A stretch of DNA of 64,000 nt from Onthophagus taurus. Lineage: Eukaryota; Arthropoda; Insecta; Coleoptera; Scarabaeidae. Location of the stretch: the NCBI RefSeq assembly GCF_036711975.1, contig NC_091971.1, positions 2,797,501-2,861,500 on the forward strand, in the 5' to 3' direction. The notes under the pieces were generated by a model. It was not told the DNA's origin and did not search any database. It saw only the letters and a program-made list of their open reading frames with translations. Position numbers and translations under genes: made by a program. Positions 25,101 to 34,400 of the stretch are shown here, piece by piece; the first letter of the stretch is position 1, and each line of letters opens with the position of its first letter.

Positions 25101-28100
25101 TTTTATGCTATTTTTTAAAGTAGTTTCTTTTTATATAAATAAGATCGTCTCCCGAATAATTATTTTATCAATTTTCACAACTTCCTCTTTCTTTTGAACT
25201 TGCGCTACGACATTTTCGTGGACGCACTAAATTTGAATATTTATTTATCAGACCTGTAGCTACAGAACATTTTCGCATAATCTAAATGTCAAAATTGATG
25301 CTAATTCAAAAATTCCTGGAAGAAGGAAATGAAATTTATTTTAAATTGAAGCTTAAAGCTGTCTGTTTAAATCGATGTATAATAATCGTTGGGTTGAATA
25401 AGAAAAATATTGAGAAAAAGAGTAGCGAGTTAAAACTAACATTTTCGTACAACCTCAAAATGTCAAAAACGATGCTAATTTAAAAATTCCTAGAAGCCGT
25501 ATTTATTGAAATTAAGGAATGAGACTTATTCTCAATTAAAGCTCAAAGCTTTCTCTTTAAAATGATGTATAATAACTGTTGGGTTGGGTTGGAAAAAGAT
25601 TGAGAAAAAAAATGTTGAAATAAAACTTACATTTTCGTATAACCTAAAAGTGTCAAAAAAGATACCAATTTAAAAATTCTTGGAAGCTGTGTTTATTGAA
25701 ATTAAAGAATGAAACTTATTCTCAATTAAAGCTCAAAGCTTTCTCTTTAAAATGATGTATAATAACTGTTGGGTTGGATTGGAAGAATATTGAGAAAAAA
25801 AATGTTGAAATAAAACTTACATTTTCGTATAACCTAAGTGTCAAAAAAGATGCTAATTTAAAAATTCCTGGAAGCTGTGTTTATTGAAATTAAGGAATGA
25901 AGCTTAATTTAAATTAAAGCTCAAAGCTTTCTCATTAAAATGATTTATAATAATTGTTGGATTGGAAAAATATTAAGAAAAAAAAATGTAACAACACTTA
26001 CATTTTCGTATAACCTAAAAGTGTCAAAAAAGATACTAATTTAAAAATTCCTGGAAGCCGTATTTATTGAAGTTAAGGAATGAGACTTATTCTAAATTAA
26101 AGCTCAAAGCTTTCGCTTTAAAATGATGTATACTAATTGTTGGGTTGGATTGGAAAAATATTAAGAAAAAAAATGTTGTAACACAACACTTACATTTTCG
26201 TATAACCTAAAAGTGTCAAAAAAGATGATAATTTAAAAATTCCTGGAAGCTGTGTTTATTGAAATTAAGGAATGAAACTTATTCTAAATTAAAGCTCAAA
26301 GCTTTCTCTTTAAAATGGTGTATAATAATTGTTGGGTTGGATTGAAAAAATATTAAGAAAAAAAATGTTGTAACAACACTTACATTTTCGCATAACCTAA
26401 AAGTGTCAAAAAAGATAATAATTTAAAAATACCTGGAAGCCGTATTTATTGAAGTTAAGGAATGAGACTTATTCTAAATTAAAGCTCAAAGCTTTCTCTT
26501 TAAAATGATGTATAATAATTGTTGGGTTGGATTGGAAAAATATTAGGAAAAAAAATGTTGAAACAAAACTTACATTTTCGTATAACCTAAAAGTGTCAAA
26601 AAAGATGCTAATTTAAATATTCCTGGAAGTTGTGTTTATTGAAATTAAGGAATGAGACTTATTTTATATTAAAGCTGAATGCTTTCTTTTTAAAATGATT
26701 TAAAATGAGTTTTTAAAACTACCGGTACTTTAAAGTACCGTCGGGACACAAAGGGTTAATATTTATTTTACACAACATAAAAAATGTGTTTAAAAAAAAT
26801 TTACCTGTAATTTTGTTCCGCAATTTCTTTAGCTCGTTTATTCCCAGCGTCTTTCAACTCCCTTTCTTCTTTTTTCTTCAATTTCAAAGCTTCGATATGC
26901 TTTTTATGTTCCAATTTAATCTTTTTAAACCGCCGTTGAGCAATCATTCTTCTCACGTGAGATTGTATCTTTATAATCGCCCACATTTTATGTCCGTACT
27001 CCCTTCGAACTAAATATCCTCGAGCGTGAGCTTGTAATCCAACAATATGACCTCTTAAGTGTCTAAAACGATGTGATAAAACGCGACTTCGAATCAAAGC
27101 TTGTAATCTCATGTAACCGACTTTCATTTGATTGTATTTTTTTCTTTGTAGATATCCTTTAACGTGTTTTTGGACAATAATAACGGCAGCTTTTAATCGT
27201 TGGAATCTTCGTCGATAAACCCAACCTCTTATATTTTTTTGAAGAATTAAAATTTTTCGTGTAATCACCCGATCACGTTCTTGTTCTAAGAAAAGATCGT
27301 GAGCGTCTTTTAAAAAGACTTTTGTGTTTCCAAGCTGATAATCGGAGTGACCTAAAACGGCTTTGCAAATACGTGATGTTGCTAATCTACAATCGGTTTT
27401 ATGTGATGGTGGAATTCCTGAGATTAAAAATCGATATCTTTCAACGAATTCTTTAAAAGTATGGCGAATTGGATATCCAGCCCTTCGAATTCGAATCGTT
27501 TCCATCATGCCTGAATATCTTAATTGGCGGCAACATAAATTTCGATCAAACATCATTGGTTTTTTGATTTCGTTTGGTTTTATGCATCTTATAAAAAAAG
27601 GTTGGCAATTTGATAGCGTTTTCATTAAAGAATCTAAACTCTTTTTGAATTGTGTTGATAAAGTTGGGGTTCGTTTTCTTGTTTCTGCACCCATCCCTAT
27701 ATCGTCGATAAATAATTGTTGTAGGAAAGAATTTTTTGAGATTGTAACTAATTGTAGTAAATCAGCGCTAAATGTATCTCGATTTTTTTCTAAAAATCCT
27801 CGAGTATCGTAAAAAACGATCCCAGCGAAATGATTTAAACCAAAACTTGTGTTTATATCTGATTTGGGTTTTAAATAGTTTCGGTGCCCTCCATGAGTTT
27901 TATGTAATTTGGCTAACATAGTTTGATCCGTTCCTTTGGGAAATTTGCTTTCTTCATCGATTAGAGCCATAATGTTTAGTTGTTTAACTGCAATTAAATC
28001 AAGCGCATCTTGATTATCAACGAATTCTATGTGTTGCCAATTAATAGCTTCGAGATTATATTCTTCTTGCTCCAATTTAAAAATGTGACGAACAAAAAAT

Positions 28101-31100
28101 TGTTGTAAATTCTCATTGGCGTAATTAATACAAAATTGTTCAAAACTGTTATGATTAAAATTCTCAAAACCGAATATATCAAGAACACCTATCGATCTTC
28201 TACTTATCCTTTCTTTAGCTTTATGTATTGCACTGTTTATTTTTTTAACAATAAATATAAATAATCGCCCATAGATGCCTTTAACGAATGCGTCACGGAC
28301 ATCGACACTTTGCTCTCGAGATAAAGTTGAAATTACAGTTTCTCCATGAGCAAATAATGTTTTTCTTGTTAAAGCATCGATGAGAGGTTGAGGAGCAACC
28401 CCTAATAATTGCGCAACCCGATGAACGTTGGTGTGATCGGGAATTTCTGTGGCATCTAAATTATCAACGACTGTAGCTTTGTACTTTATGTTTCCCGTGT
28501 GAAGTAAAGCTGCTAAAAGTTTTAGAATATCCCAAATTTCTTGATCAGTAAATAATAATACTTTCATTGCGCTTCGAATATCTGCAAATTCTGCTGCATC
28601 AGCTCTTCCTTCACAAGTTATACAACCACCCTAAAAAATAAAATTAAAATGAAACAAAAAATAAAGATAAATTAAAAATTAACTCACCCCAGTTAAATAT
28701 CGATATTCGCTAGCATCCCCAAGATCTAATTTCTTTTTATCTTCTCGATTTAACCCCGCCAATAAACAATAAAAAATGTGATAATTTCTTTCATCCGGGT
28801 TTTGACTAACAATTCTACTTTTTTCTAATAAATACTGTTCGATTTTAGCCCCTTCAATAACACCGTTTGTACTAAAATGAATATCGATGTATTTCCCAAA
28901 TCTTGAGCTGTTATCGTTTCGAACGGTTTTAGCGTTTCCAAAAGCTTCCAAAATGGGGTTCGCCTCTAAAATCTGTTGCTCTATCCACGAATGTTTCCCA
29001 CTTATCGCCGCTAAATATTGCAAAATCAACTTTGTGCTTTCCGTTTTTCCTGCTCCCGATTCCCCGGAGATAACGATACATTGATCTTGGCCGTATCTTC
29101 GCATGTTCGCGTAACAATTATCGCCTATCGCAAAAATGTGTGGTGGAAGTTCTCCGATTTTCCGCTCTTTGTACAATTTGATTTGTTCAGCCGTATAAAT
29201 TGGGAGAATTTGGTATGGATTAACTGCTACTAAGATTGAACCAGTATACGTCTAAAAAATATGAGAAATCCTTCATGGTTAAATAAATAAAGTGTCCTTA
29301 TAATAAATTACTCAAGCTTAAAGTTAAAAATTATAGTCGTAATGAAACCGTAAATTTATCTTTATGCGTTTAACTTACGTAAATGAGATTCTCATTGTAT
29401 CTGATCAACAAATTCCTGAGTATTCCTGCTTCGTGGAGATCACCTAATCCGATCATATCTTCCACTCCGTGAATGGAGGTGGTGTGCATTGCTTTAATTC
29501 TTCGATCTGGTTGTAACCAATGCTCCTCACCGTCGTCATCTCGGACGGCGATCCTTCGCCCTTCCGCCGAGACGACTTTTGCTCCGATTGCAACGTCGAA
29601 CTCATTTCCTGATATTGGTTCGATCCAAATATAGTCACCCTAAAAGTATAAAAAATGTTTTTATAAATCATTTATTAACTGAAGATAAAAATAATACTCA
29701 AGAATATAAGATAAAAGTATAATTTATAGTAAGTAGTGCGTGTTTCCTTCTAAGAAAGAGATTATGTAAATCTCGGCAGGAAAAAGTAATGAAATTAAAG
29801 TCGAAGTATCTCTAAAGTTCTCTTATTTTGAAATAATTTGCATTGCTAATTGTATTCAAAAAATAACTAACCTTGTTTTTAAAGAGTTAATAAAGGTTTA
29901 GATTGTTAAAAAGAAGATGTGTTATGTAGATGTTAATTAAAAGATTTTTTTGAATAACCCCCGGCTCCTCCACCATCACATTTTAGTACTCTTAATTATA
30001 AAATTGCAATTAATTTTTTTTTTGAACCCGAATAAGTTTCAGCAATTACATGAGAAAATAGAATTCAATGTACATTGTTTTCTCCGCATCTTCTATTTTA
30101 AATTCAACTCTAATGATCCCAACAGTAAAAGTGGCACACCTGCTCTCAGTCACCTGCGCATTTTATTTCTTCACATTTTCTCCTACATACACAAATATCG
30201 AGACATACTTTTACGTACTTTTCAAGACATACACACAAATGAAAAGATATTTTTGTTTGTTTTATTTCCAATAAATCTTTTTATACTCATTTTTTTTTCA
30301 AAAAATAAAAATTCATTCTTCCGTTTAGGATGTCCGGTATCACAATAATGTATCTGGGATGCGTGATGATTAAACAACGGGCGGTTTTATGGGGGCCCCG
30401 TTGGTCGACCCGTTCCGAACCACCAAACCGTGTCAGCGTTGTTTCCGGTGTATGCCGCACCAACAACGAGCACAAACTCTGCGAAACAAACCGTCGACGT
30501 GAAGAATAAATTAAGCGAACACCACAAGAGATCATCATCATCATCATCACGTGATACCTTCAAACTGTGTCAACTATGTGCATAGAGAAAGTAAATAAAT
30601 CCATTAAAAAATCTCTTCTTATACATTCCTTGACTTCTTAAACACACAACTCATAAATTTAGTAATATAAAAAAGATTGATTACTTTCTCTATATCTATG
30701 AAGAAAAATTTCACCTTGACAAATCTTTTTCCATCCAACCCGTCTAAATGTTCTTGCCGTATTTGTTCTTGCCGTTGCCGTGGTTTCGCTTAAAAAAACT
30801 GCAAGACTTTCTACGTTTCAAGCTCATCTTATGGTTTTATACAATCGTGATCTTCAGTCTCGTTTCTGTCTGACCTTGAAATTAACATTTCTTGTTGCTT
30901 GAAGAACGAGACGTTGTCGACGAGATACTCGCATAATGCACGTAACTTGTTCGATCTCGACGACGAATTACAAGCTTTTGCTGTCTTACGATGAATTATT
31001 CTCCTTTCATATTAACCGGGTTAGAGAAAAAAAATAAAGCGATAAGTTTAACATTTAAAATGTTGATATTCTCGGTTTCTAATCTATGAATAAACAAGAA

Positions 31101-31469
31101 AGTGTTTGAGGTAATTGTATTTCTGAAACAGTTAGTTGATTTTTCATAAAGTTTCTCTTCTTTAAAATCATTTAACGATCAGCAGATTTAAGTTATTGGT
31201 AAATAGAAAGAAGATTTTTTTTGTATGAAAGGAGGTCTATGTGTGCGAGAAGTACAGTTAGGTTTTCTGCCAAATTTGAATTTAAACTAGATTGTAAATG
31301 GATATGGAGACTTAAAGGTCGTCAATTCTCTGTTTGGAAACGTTAACAGTTAAATGTTAAATTTTATATTACTTTCGAAATTCCTATTTTTATGGTCGTT
31401 TCTTCAAACGGTATTGTTAATGATTGTAGAAATTTTTATAAAGGTTCTTACCCTCGTCACGATAACCAT
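9912..31469 (-). CDS. ck: Myosin VIIa (crinkled), complete coding region in ten exons
   Basis: Unconventional actin-based motor of bristles, hairs and chordotonal (hearing) organs. Coding exons in transcript order: 31469-31452, 29639-29379, 29251-28688, 28630-26805, 24893-24706, 24326-24109, 24053-22211, 13578-12471, 12407-12140, 10121-9912. All have GT/AG borders and matching phases; together they give 6504 nt, or 2167 residues plus stop, which I recall as the length of Drosophila Crinkled. Domain order: motor (about 60-740; P-loop GESGAGKT near 156, switch [10 protein letters not shown], switch [10 protein letters not shown]), five IQ motifs (about 740-855), a charged helix, MyTH4-1, FERM-1, SH3 (about 1558-1623), MyTH4-2 and FERM-2. 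The start was chosen because MVIVTR plus GDYIWIEP rebuilds the conserved N terminus. The paralogue myosin VIIb is less likely given the strong match throughout. Repeat-filled introns make up most of the span. Confidence 0.96.
10370..12080. repeat. Array of long palindromic (foldback) units in a myosin VIIa intron
   Basis: Each unit is a near-perfect inverted repeat of about 100 bp. The left arm runs GAACTAACACTAGACCTAG, AACTAGAAACATTCGGGTTT, AGCCG; then comes a 10-15 bp centre (for example TCTCTCAAGA or TCTTAAGAGGC) and the right arm reverses it (CGGCTAAACCCGAATG, TTCTAGTTCTAGGTCTAGTG). Units are arranged head to tail. A block starting GAACTGACACTAGACC recurs at about 10932, 11181 and 11679, showing a 249 bp period with two palindromes per period. 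Boundaries share a motif TTGTATATTTTTATTGAACT. The family is also present at 57001-57270 and 60484-61570. Leucine-rich ORFs across it are repeat artefacts. The origin is unknown to me; a foldback transposon that amplified in tandem is the simplest idea. Confidence 0.93.
12140..12407 (-). CDS. ck: Myosin VIIa coding exon 9, FERM-2 F3 lobe
   Basis: Encodes [20 protein letters not shown], then [24 protein letters not shown] sequence (here [14 protein letters not shown]) and [15 protein letters not shown]. Acceptor TTTTTTAG, donor GTTTGT, phase 0 at the 3' end. Confidence 0.95.
12471..13578 (-). CDS. ck: Myosin VIIa coding exon 8, MyTH4-2 and start of FERM-2
   Basis: Follows an 8.6 kb intron. 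It carries [20 protein letters not shown], the second MyTH4 core ([20 protein letters not shown]) and the first two FERM lobes ([40 protein letters not shown]). Acceptor CATTTTAG; donor GTAATA splits a proline codon. Confidence 0.96.
13715..13774 (+). pseudogene. RTE-type retrotransposon endonuclease fragment, left part
   Basis: Short in-frame stretch reading [12 protein letters not shown] just before the TIR element. It matches the segment that precedes the [10 protein letters not shown] motif of exo-endonuclease-phosphatase domains (craniofacial-development-protein-2-like ORFs of insect non-LTR elements). It continues directly at 15358 once the inserted element is skipped. Confidence 0.6.
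13775..15357. mobile_element. TIR DNA transposon, 1583 bp, flanked by AATT
   Basis: Terminal inverted repeats of 28 bp match at 24 positions: CTGCCCTCATAAAGAAGAAC at 13775 against CTGCCCTCATAAGAATAAAC on the other strand from 15357; both arms then read GCGGTATG. AATT is present on both sides (13771-13774 and 15358-15361). The interrupted endonuclease reading frame requires only one AATT, so it is a 4 bp target duplication. Subterminal copies of the ACCGCGTTTATCCTTA-type motif occur near 14029-14062, 15083-15111 and 15130-15180, which could be transposase-binding repeats. The interior has a decayed ORF on the - strand (14615-14926) and so the copy is probably non-autonomous. Confidence 0.85.
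14375..14960 (-). pseudogene. Decayed transposase-like ORF inside the TIR element
   Basis: The main open segment (14615-14926) reads [20 protein letters not shown], then [20 protein letters not shown] and [20 protein letters not shown]. The pattern, an Asn-Lys-Asn-Trp-like start, a FEPGHxFMAADSFH block and an acidic Tyr-Asp-Phe-Asp-Asp-Phe block, recalls the DUF7869-type transposase-derived proteins common in insects; this is from memory and needs a profile search. In other frames after the stop, a [15 protein letters not shown] segment near 14400-14450 resembles the C-terminal end of such proteins. Stops and frame changes show it is inactive, and upstream parts are deleted. Confidence 0.5.
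15358..15600 (+). pseudogene. RTE-type retrotransposon endonuclease fragment, right part
   Basis: Reads [40 protein letters not shown], and after a frameshift [20 protein letters not shown] and [10 protein letters not shown]. These are the GDxN, TWxS and NQIDHI-type blocks of apurinic endonuclease domains in RTE/CR1-related non-LTR elements. It contains in-frame stops in each single frame, and nothing of the reverse transcriptase of this same element follows, because the minisatellite begins at once. Confidence 0.8.
15590..17375. repeat. Minisatellite with 153 bp higher-order period
   Basis: Basic unit of 42-47 bp containing AATTATAGCGTGAAGGAATG followed by either TCGGTTTTCTTTTGAACCCT or TTAGGATAGGTCAGTTTTGT. 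A short variant ends GAAGAACTCCC. Four subunits make a block that recurs every 153 bp (short variant at about 15867, 16019, 16172, 16325). A longer segment, recognisable by TATAGAGCGTGAAGG and TATAGCATGAAG, is duplicated at about 16347-16555 and 16921-17130. The first unit (15590 onward) diverges most and abuts the endonuclease fragment. Confidence 0.95.
17380..17404. repeat. TTGGG pentamer tract, left side of retroelement fragment
   Basis: About five perfect copies of GGGTT/TTGGG, after which coding sequence of a reverse transcriptase begins. Its partner tract lies at 18779-18803, on the other side of the retroelement's poly-A tail. Confidence 0.85.
17405..18778 (+). mobile_element. 5'-truncated R1-clade (SART/TRAS-like) retrotransposon with poly-A tail
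   Basis: Three open segments that belong to one reverse transcriptase ORF: 17405-17809, 17799-18131 (joined by a frameshift near 17795) and 18132-18608 (after an in-frame TGA at 18129-18131). Visible motifs are [16 protein letters not shown], the catalytic AYADD, and [12 protein letters not shown]-terminal knuckle [18 protein letters not shown] follows, a CCHC arrangement typical of the R1 clade. A short GC-richer 3' UTR follows and a 13-base A-run (18766-18778). The 5' part is missing. Both ends touch TTGGG repeats, the way SART and TRAS elements sit in telomeric pentamers. It cannot be functional. Confidence 0.85.
18779..18803. repeat. TTGGG pentamer tract, right side of retroelement fragment
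   Basis: GGGTTGGGTTGCGTTGGGTT and onward; one copy is altered to TTGCG. It directly follows the poly-A tail of the preceding retroelement. Confidence 0.8.
18804..19760 (+). mobile_element. Non-LTR retrotransposon fragment with RNase H domain
   Basis: A second, different element. The open segment 18897-19637 has an RNase H fold: AQAELIAI, a [11 protein letters not shown] block with a catalytic aspartate, [20 protein letters not shown] with the histidine and final aspartate. It ends in a Cys-His knuckle ([20 protein letters not shown]), the usual end of Jockey/I-type ORF2. The first strand with its YTDG aspartate and all reverse transcriptase are missing, and the C-terminal end is shifted ([11 protein letters not shown]). 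Dead copy; clade uncertain. Confidence 0.8.
20440..20620 (+). pseudogene. Tail of a non-LTR retroelement ORF, decayed
   Basis: One frame reads IQRF, stop, [18 protein letters not shown], stop, YKERSF. This recalls the RWAGHVERM(D/E)ExR block near the C terminus of many insect non-LTR ORF2 proteins. It is short and has two stops, so confidence is moderate. Confidence 0.5.
20640..22210. other. Unremarkable intron sequence
   Basis: AT-rich stretch with a slightly GC-richer patch at about 21480-21620. No ORF, repeat or RNA gene that I can support. Confidence 0.5.
22211..24053 (-). CDS. ck: Myosin VIIa coding exon 7, MyTH4-1, FERM-1 and SH3
   Basis: 1843 bp exon, residues about 1026-1639. It carries [18 protein letters not shown] and [20 protein letters not shown] (MyTH4 core), a complete FERM domain, and an SH3 domain starting near [19 protein letters not shown] with the GDLIVLEED and [10 protein letters not shown] strands. 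In vertebrates this tail half binds Usher scaffold proteins (Sans, harmonin). Donor GTAAGT. Confidence 0.96.
24109..24326 (-). CDS. ck: Myosin VIIa coding exon 6, start of MyTH4-1
   Basis: Begins after AATTTCAG and completes a glycine codon split with exon 5. An acidic linker is followed by [20 protein letters not shown] and [12 protein letters not shown], the opening helices of the first MyTH4 domain. The reading frame continues open upstream of the acceptor, but that part does not belong to the conserved protein. Confidence 0.93.
24706..24893 (-). CDS. ck: Myosin VIIa coding exon 5, charged helix
   Basis: Encodes [20 protein letters not shown] and onward to [10 protein letters not shown]: the end of the charged helical segment and the linker to the first MyTH4 domain. 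Acceptor TTTTTAG, donor GTAGGA. Confidence 0.93.
25265..26700. repeat. Tandem array of ~189 bp units in a myosin VIIa intron
   Basis: Seven to eight imperfect copies in the intron between exons 4 and 5. Landmarks repeated in each: ACTTACATTTTCGTATAACC, AGTGTCAAAAAAGAT, TTAAAAATTCCTGGAAGC and ATAATAATTGTTGGGTTGGA. The TTACATTTTCG landmark falls near 25438, 25629, 25818, 25998, 26189, 26379 and 26570. The outer copies (before 25430 and after 26600) are the most diverged, which is usual for array edges. Confidence 0.92.
26805..28630 (-). CDS. ck: Myosin VIIa coding exon 4, rest of motor and five IQ motifs
   Basis: 1826 bp exon, residues 282-890. Switch II lies in [20 protein letters not shown]. 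Actin-contact and converter segments follow ([29 protein letters not shown]), then five consecutive IQ motifs ending near [15 protein letters not shown], where calmodulin-type light chains would bind. A Lys/Glu-rich stretch after them is the start of the single-helix lever extension. Donor GTAAAT splits an arginine codon. Confidence 0.96.
28688..29251 (-). CDS. ck: Myosin VIIa coding exon 3, ATP-binding part of the motor
   Basis: Residues 94-281. Contains the P-loop [12 protein letters not shown], switch [16 protein letters not shown] and the [13 protein letters not shown] segment of the motor core. Acceptor TTTTTTAG, donor GTGAGT, phase 0. Confidence 0.96.
29379..29639 (-). CDS. ck: Myosin VIIa coding exon 2, motor N terminus
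   Basis: Encodes [19 protein letters not shown] and onward through [20 protein letters not shown] (residues 7-93): the SH3-like N-terminal subdomain and the start of the motor core. Acceptor TTTTAG, donor GTAAGT, phase 0 at both ends. Confidence 0.95.
29640..31451 (-). other. ck: Intron 1 of myosin VIIa
   Basis: No exon visible. A GC-richer patch lies at about 30350-30560 and ends in a short (ATC)n run at 30529-30549. The rest is AT-rich and shows nothing else. Confidence 0.6.
31452..31469 (-). CDS. ck: Myosin VIIa coding exon 1 (six codons)
   Basis: Only 18 coding bases: ATG then codons for VIVTR, followed by a good donor (GTAAGA). It joins in phase 0 to exon 2. An exon this short is easily missed by gene finders. 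The 5' UTR part of this exon and any upstream exon are not defined here. Confidence 0.88.
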
Positions 31470-34400
31470 TGTAGAAGGTCATCAACGCCACCTAAAACAA
31501 AATAAAATAATTTTATTTGATTGTAATAAAACATAATTAATAATAATATAATTTAATTTAAGCTGATGATATTATTTAAGCTCATCGAAAAGATAAGTGG
31601 CAGAGGTGATCAGAACTTATCATAACTTAACATCTCGCTGCTAGTAAAGCGCGCAAAGTGTCATGTATATGTATACGACAATTCCAGTATCTAGATGATA
31701 TCTAGGAGTTAGATACAGTTTCGATAGTAGCTAAAACCATAACCTAGTAGTTGATTCTAATACTTCAAATAATTGGGCGCATCCAGAAGTTAAGTTTTGT
31801 TACTATAGATAGTAGTAATTGGTTGATATCAGTATTTAGTAGATCATCACTAAACGCAGAATATAATGATATGAAGATTACCTCAAAAAAATATTAGTGC
31901 AGGCTAGAAGCCATTTCCAAAGAAGGATGTAACATGAAGCAAAAACCTTTACGTATTATTAAAGTAAAATTATTTGTAGGGAAAGTAAAAATTCACTTTA
32001 TTTTTTAAAAACTGTTAACAAATAGCAAGAACAATACAATAAAACGAGCGCTCTAACGTCACGCACATATTATGGTATTATGTAGAACAACATCCCCTAT
32101 TTCCCTTTACCATAGGAACAAGCGAAAACTATCATTATCGTTAACGAACCGTAGAACAATAGCTCCATTCACCTGTTGCGGAATCTTCGAACGGATTCTC
32201 CACACAACAAGCATTTTTCAATGTATTCGCCAGCAAGAAAATACGACAGAAAGAAAAAGAAAACCTTTACCTATTGTTAAACTTGTGTTTTATGGACCTC
32301 CATAACACTTTTAATGGGATAATTTCTTACATCACACCACCGTGAATAATGACTCTTCGTGAAAACGTGATTACGAAATAAAATAAAAAGAAACATTTTG
32401 ATGATTCGAGTAAATTTCGTTTTCGGAGCTTTTAAAGCGTAAATGATGATTCGATTAAAAAAACTTTTTGATGGTTATTATAGAGTTTATAAACGGTTTC
32501 GGTCGCGGCTAATGAACTGTTAAATCCTTGCGGTTTTAATAACAGTAACCTAGTTCTCAAACTCTGCGTTGGATTATTACCAGTGAAATTTGTGTCGCGA
32601 GTTTAACTTTTAAGTACGACTTTTGAACTAAAAAAAGAAAACTTTTTATTAATGCATACCATCATAGCCTAAGGTTAACGATACGTTTACTGTCAACCGA
32701 AAGAATGTTTTAAGACGAGTTTTATACCCTAAGGGTACATAAAACTCTCTACTACTACTCTCTCGCCATATCGGATAGTGTGGTATACGAAGAACGAAGC
32801 CTATACGTTACTGCCTACAATTGAAATTCCTCCTCGGATCAGGTGTCCCATTCAGAGCAGAAAGATAATGATGGCAATCAGTTTCTCTTCTCCTCGACTC
32901 GGATACGTTAAAGTCTCCGTTGTCTACACGCCCCAAGAAGATGACATTTTTCAAGCTACACTGAACGTGATTTTTATGCTCGATTACCATCGACTGGAAA
33001 GTGGAACTTTTTATACCACTTTTTTCTTTTTTTTGTAGCTGGATTAGAAATTTTTGTGAGCTGTTTGAGAAAGAGAAATGAACAAAAAAGGTGTTATTGT
33101 TGGATAACTTTTTGTTAACCGAAGAATTTTTTACAATTAATTGTATGGCTAACGAGGTTATTTGTGGAGATAATTGAGACTGTATCGTTACATTTAAATG
33201 ACATCAATTCGAGTAGTAATCCAAGAGAAAATTTAAATCGTTTTCACTTTCTAGGATATTTAAGACGAAATGTTAATAGTGAAATTACTTTCTAGGATCT
33301 AATTATTAATATATATTATAAAAATTAATTAAAAAGAAATATGTGACATTCCCGTGGTAATAAAACAAACCGAAAAGTACCGTTCATCGTTTACCAATGA
33401 AGGAAAAGGTGTCTGTTTCTCTGTGTATAAACTCTTGGTGCCTTTACCACGCACGTACAAACCAGAGGTATACCATAAAAACTGCCGTTACAAAATCCGG
33501 TTGACTATAGCAAACTTCTACAGTACTATAGCTATTCGTCTCTTTACTGTACAAGTTAATTTGGCCTCATAAGTAACGTTAAATTTTTTATATAAATTAA
33601 AACTATTAAAGTACTTGAACTCAATTACTTTAATCCTGCGAAGTGGTTTACAATTTTAAGTGTACTTTAAGTATTAATAAAGAAAAAAATAAAGCATGAT
33701 AAGCAATTTTATCAACGAAAAGATTTTATTTAAACCATTTCTCCAAGTAAACCGAATCAATTAATCAATTAAAGATATGATTCATACTTACAACATAAAA
33801 GTTGTTAATTTAAGCATATTAATCCTACTCATTTTACTTGGATATCAAGATTAATAACTTTCCTAGTTACTTAAACCCACATGAAACTTTTAATTTTTTA
33901 CCTTACCGAATAAAGAATTCATCAATTACTACACTAAAACGATATTTATGAACATTGTACGTAGATGGTTACGGTAATTTGTGAATAGTTGAATATAAAC
34001 GGGCAGTAATGAAAATGGATTGTAATTACTCCCAACTAAAAAGTCCTGTTAGATATATGGTTATAACTTGGTTTAAATTAATAAATTGCTAATATAAATT
34101 TTCAGATACATAATTTATATAAACACTAATAAATAAACGCTAAACGCTTTTTTGATTTATATGTTTAATTAGAAAGTAGCCAAAAGACATAAATGTAAAT
34201 GAAGCACAGATAAGTATTTTAACGATGAAAGGGATATCCTCGATTTAATTAGTACTAGAAAACGGAAACGGTTAATAGTCATTTGCAATCATTTAGATAA
34301 AATGGTGTGAAAATATTAGTTTTATATAAGATAAATTTTATAGCAATCCAAATAATTTTTAAGTTACAAGAAGTATAAATTTTTAAATGTACCAAGTTTG

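Noticed and set aside
25380-26530. GTTGGGTTGG words as further telomeric TTGGG tracts
   Set aside because: They are one short part of each 189 bp unit and not an uninterrupted pentamer run; the same applies to CCCAACCCAAC at 46412.
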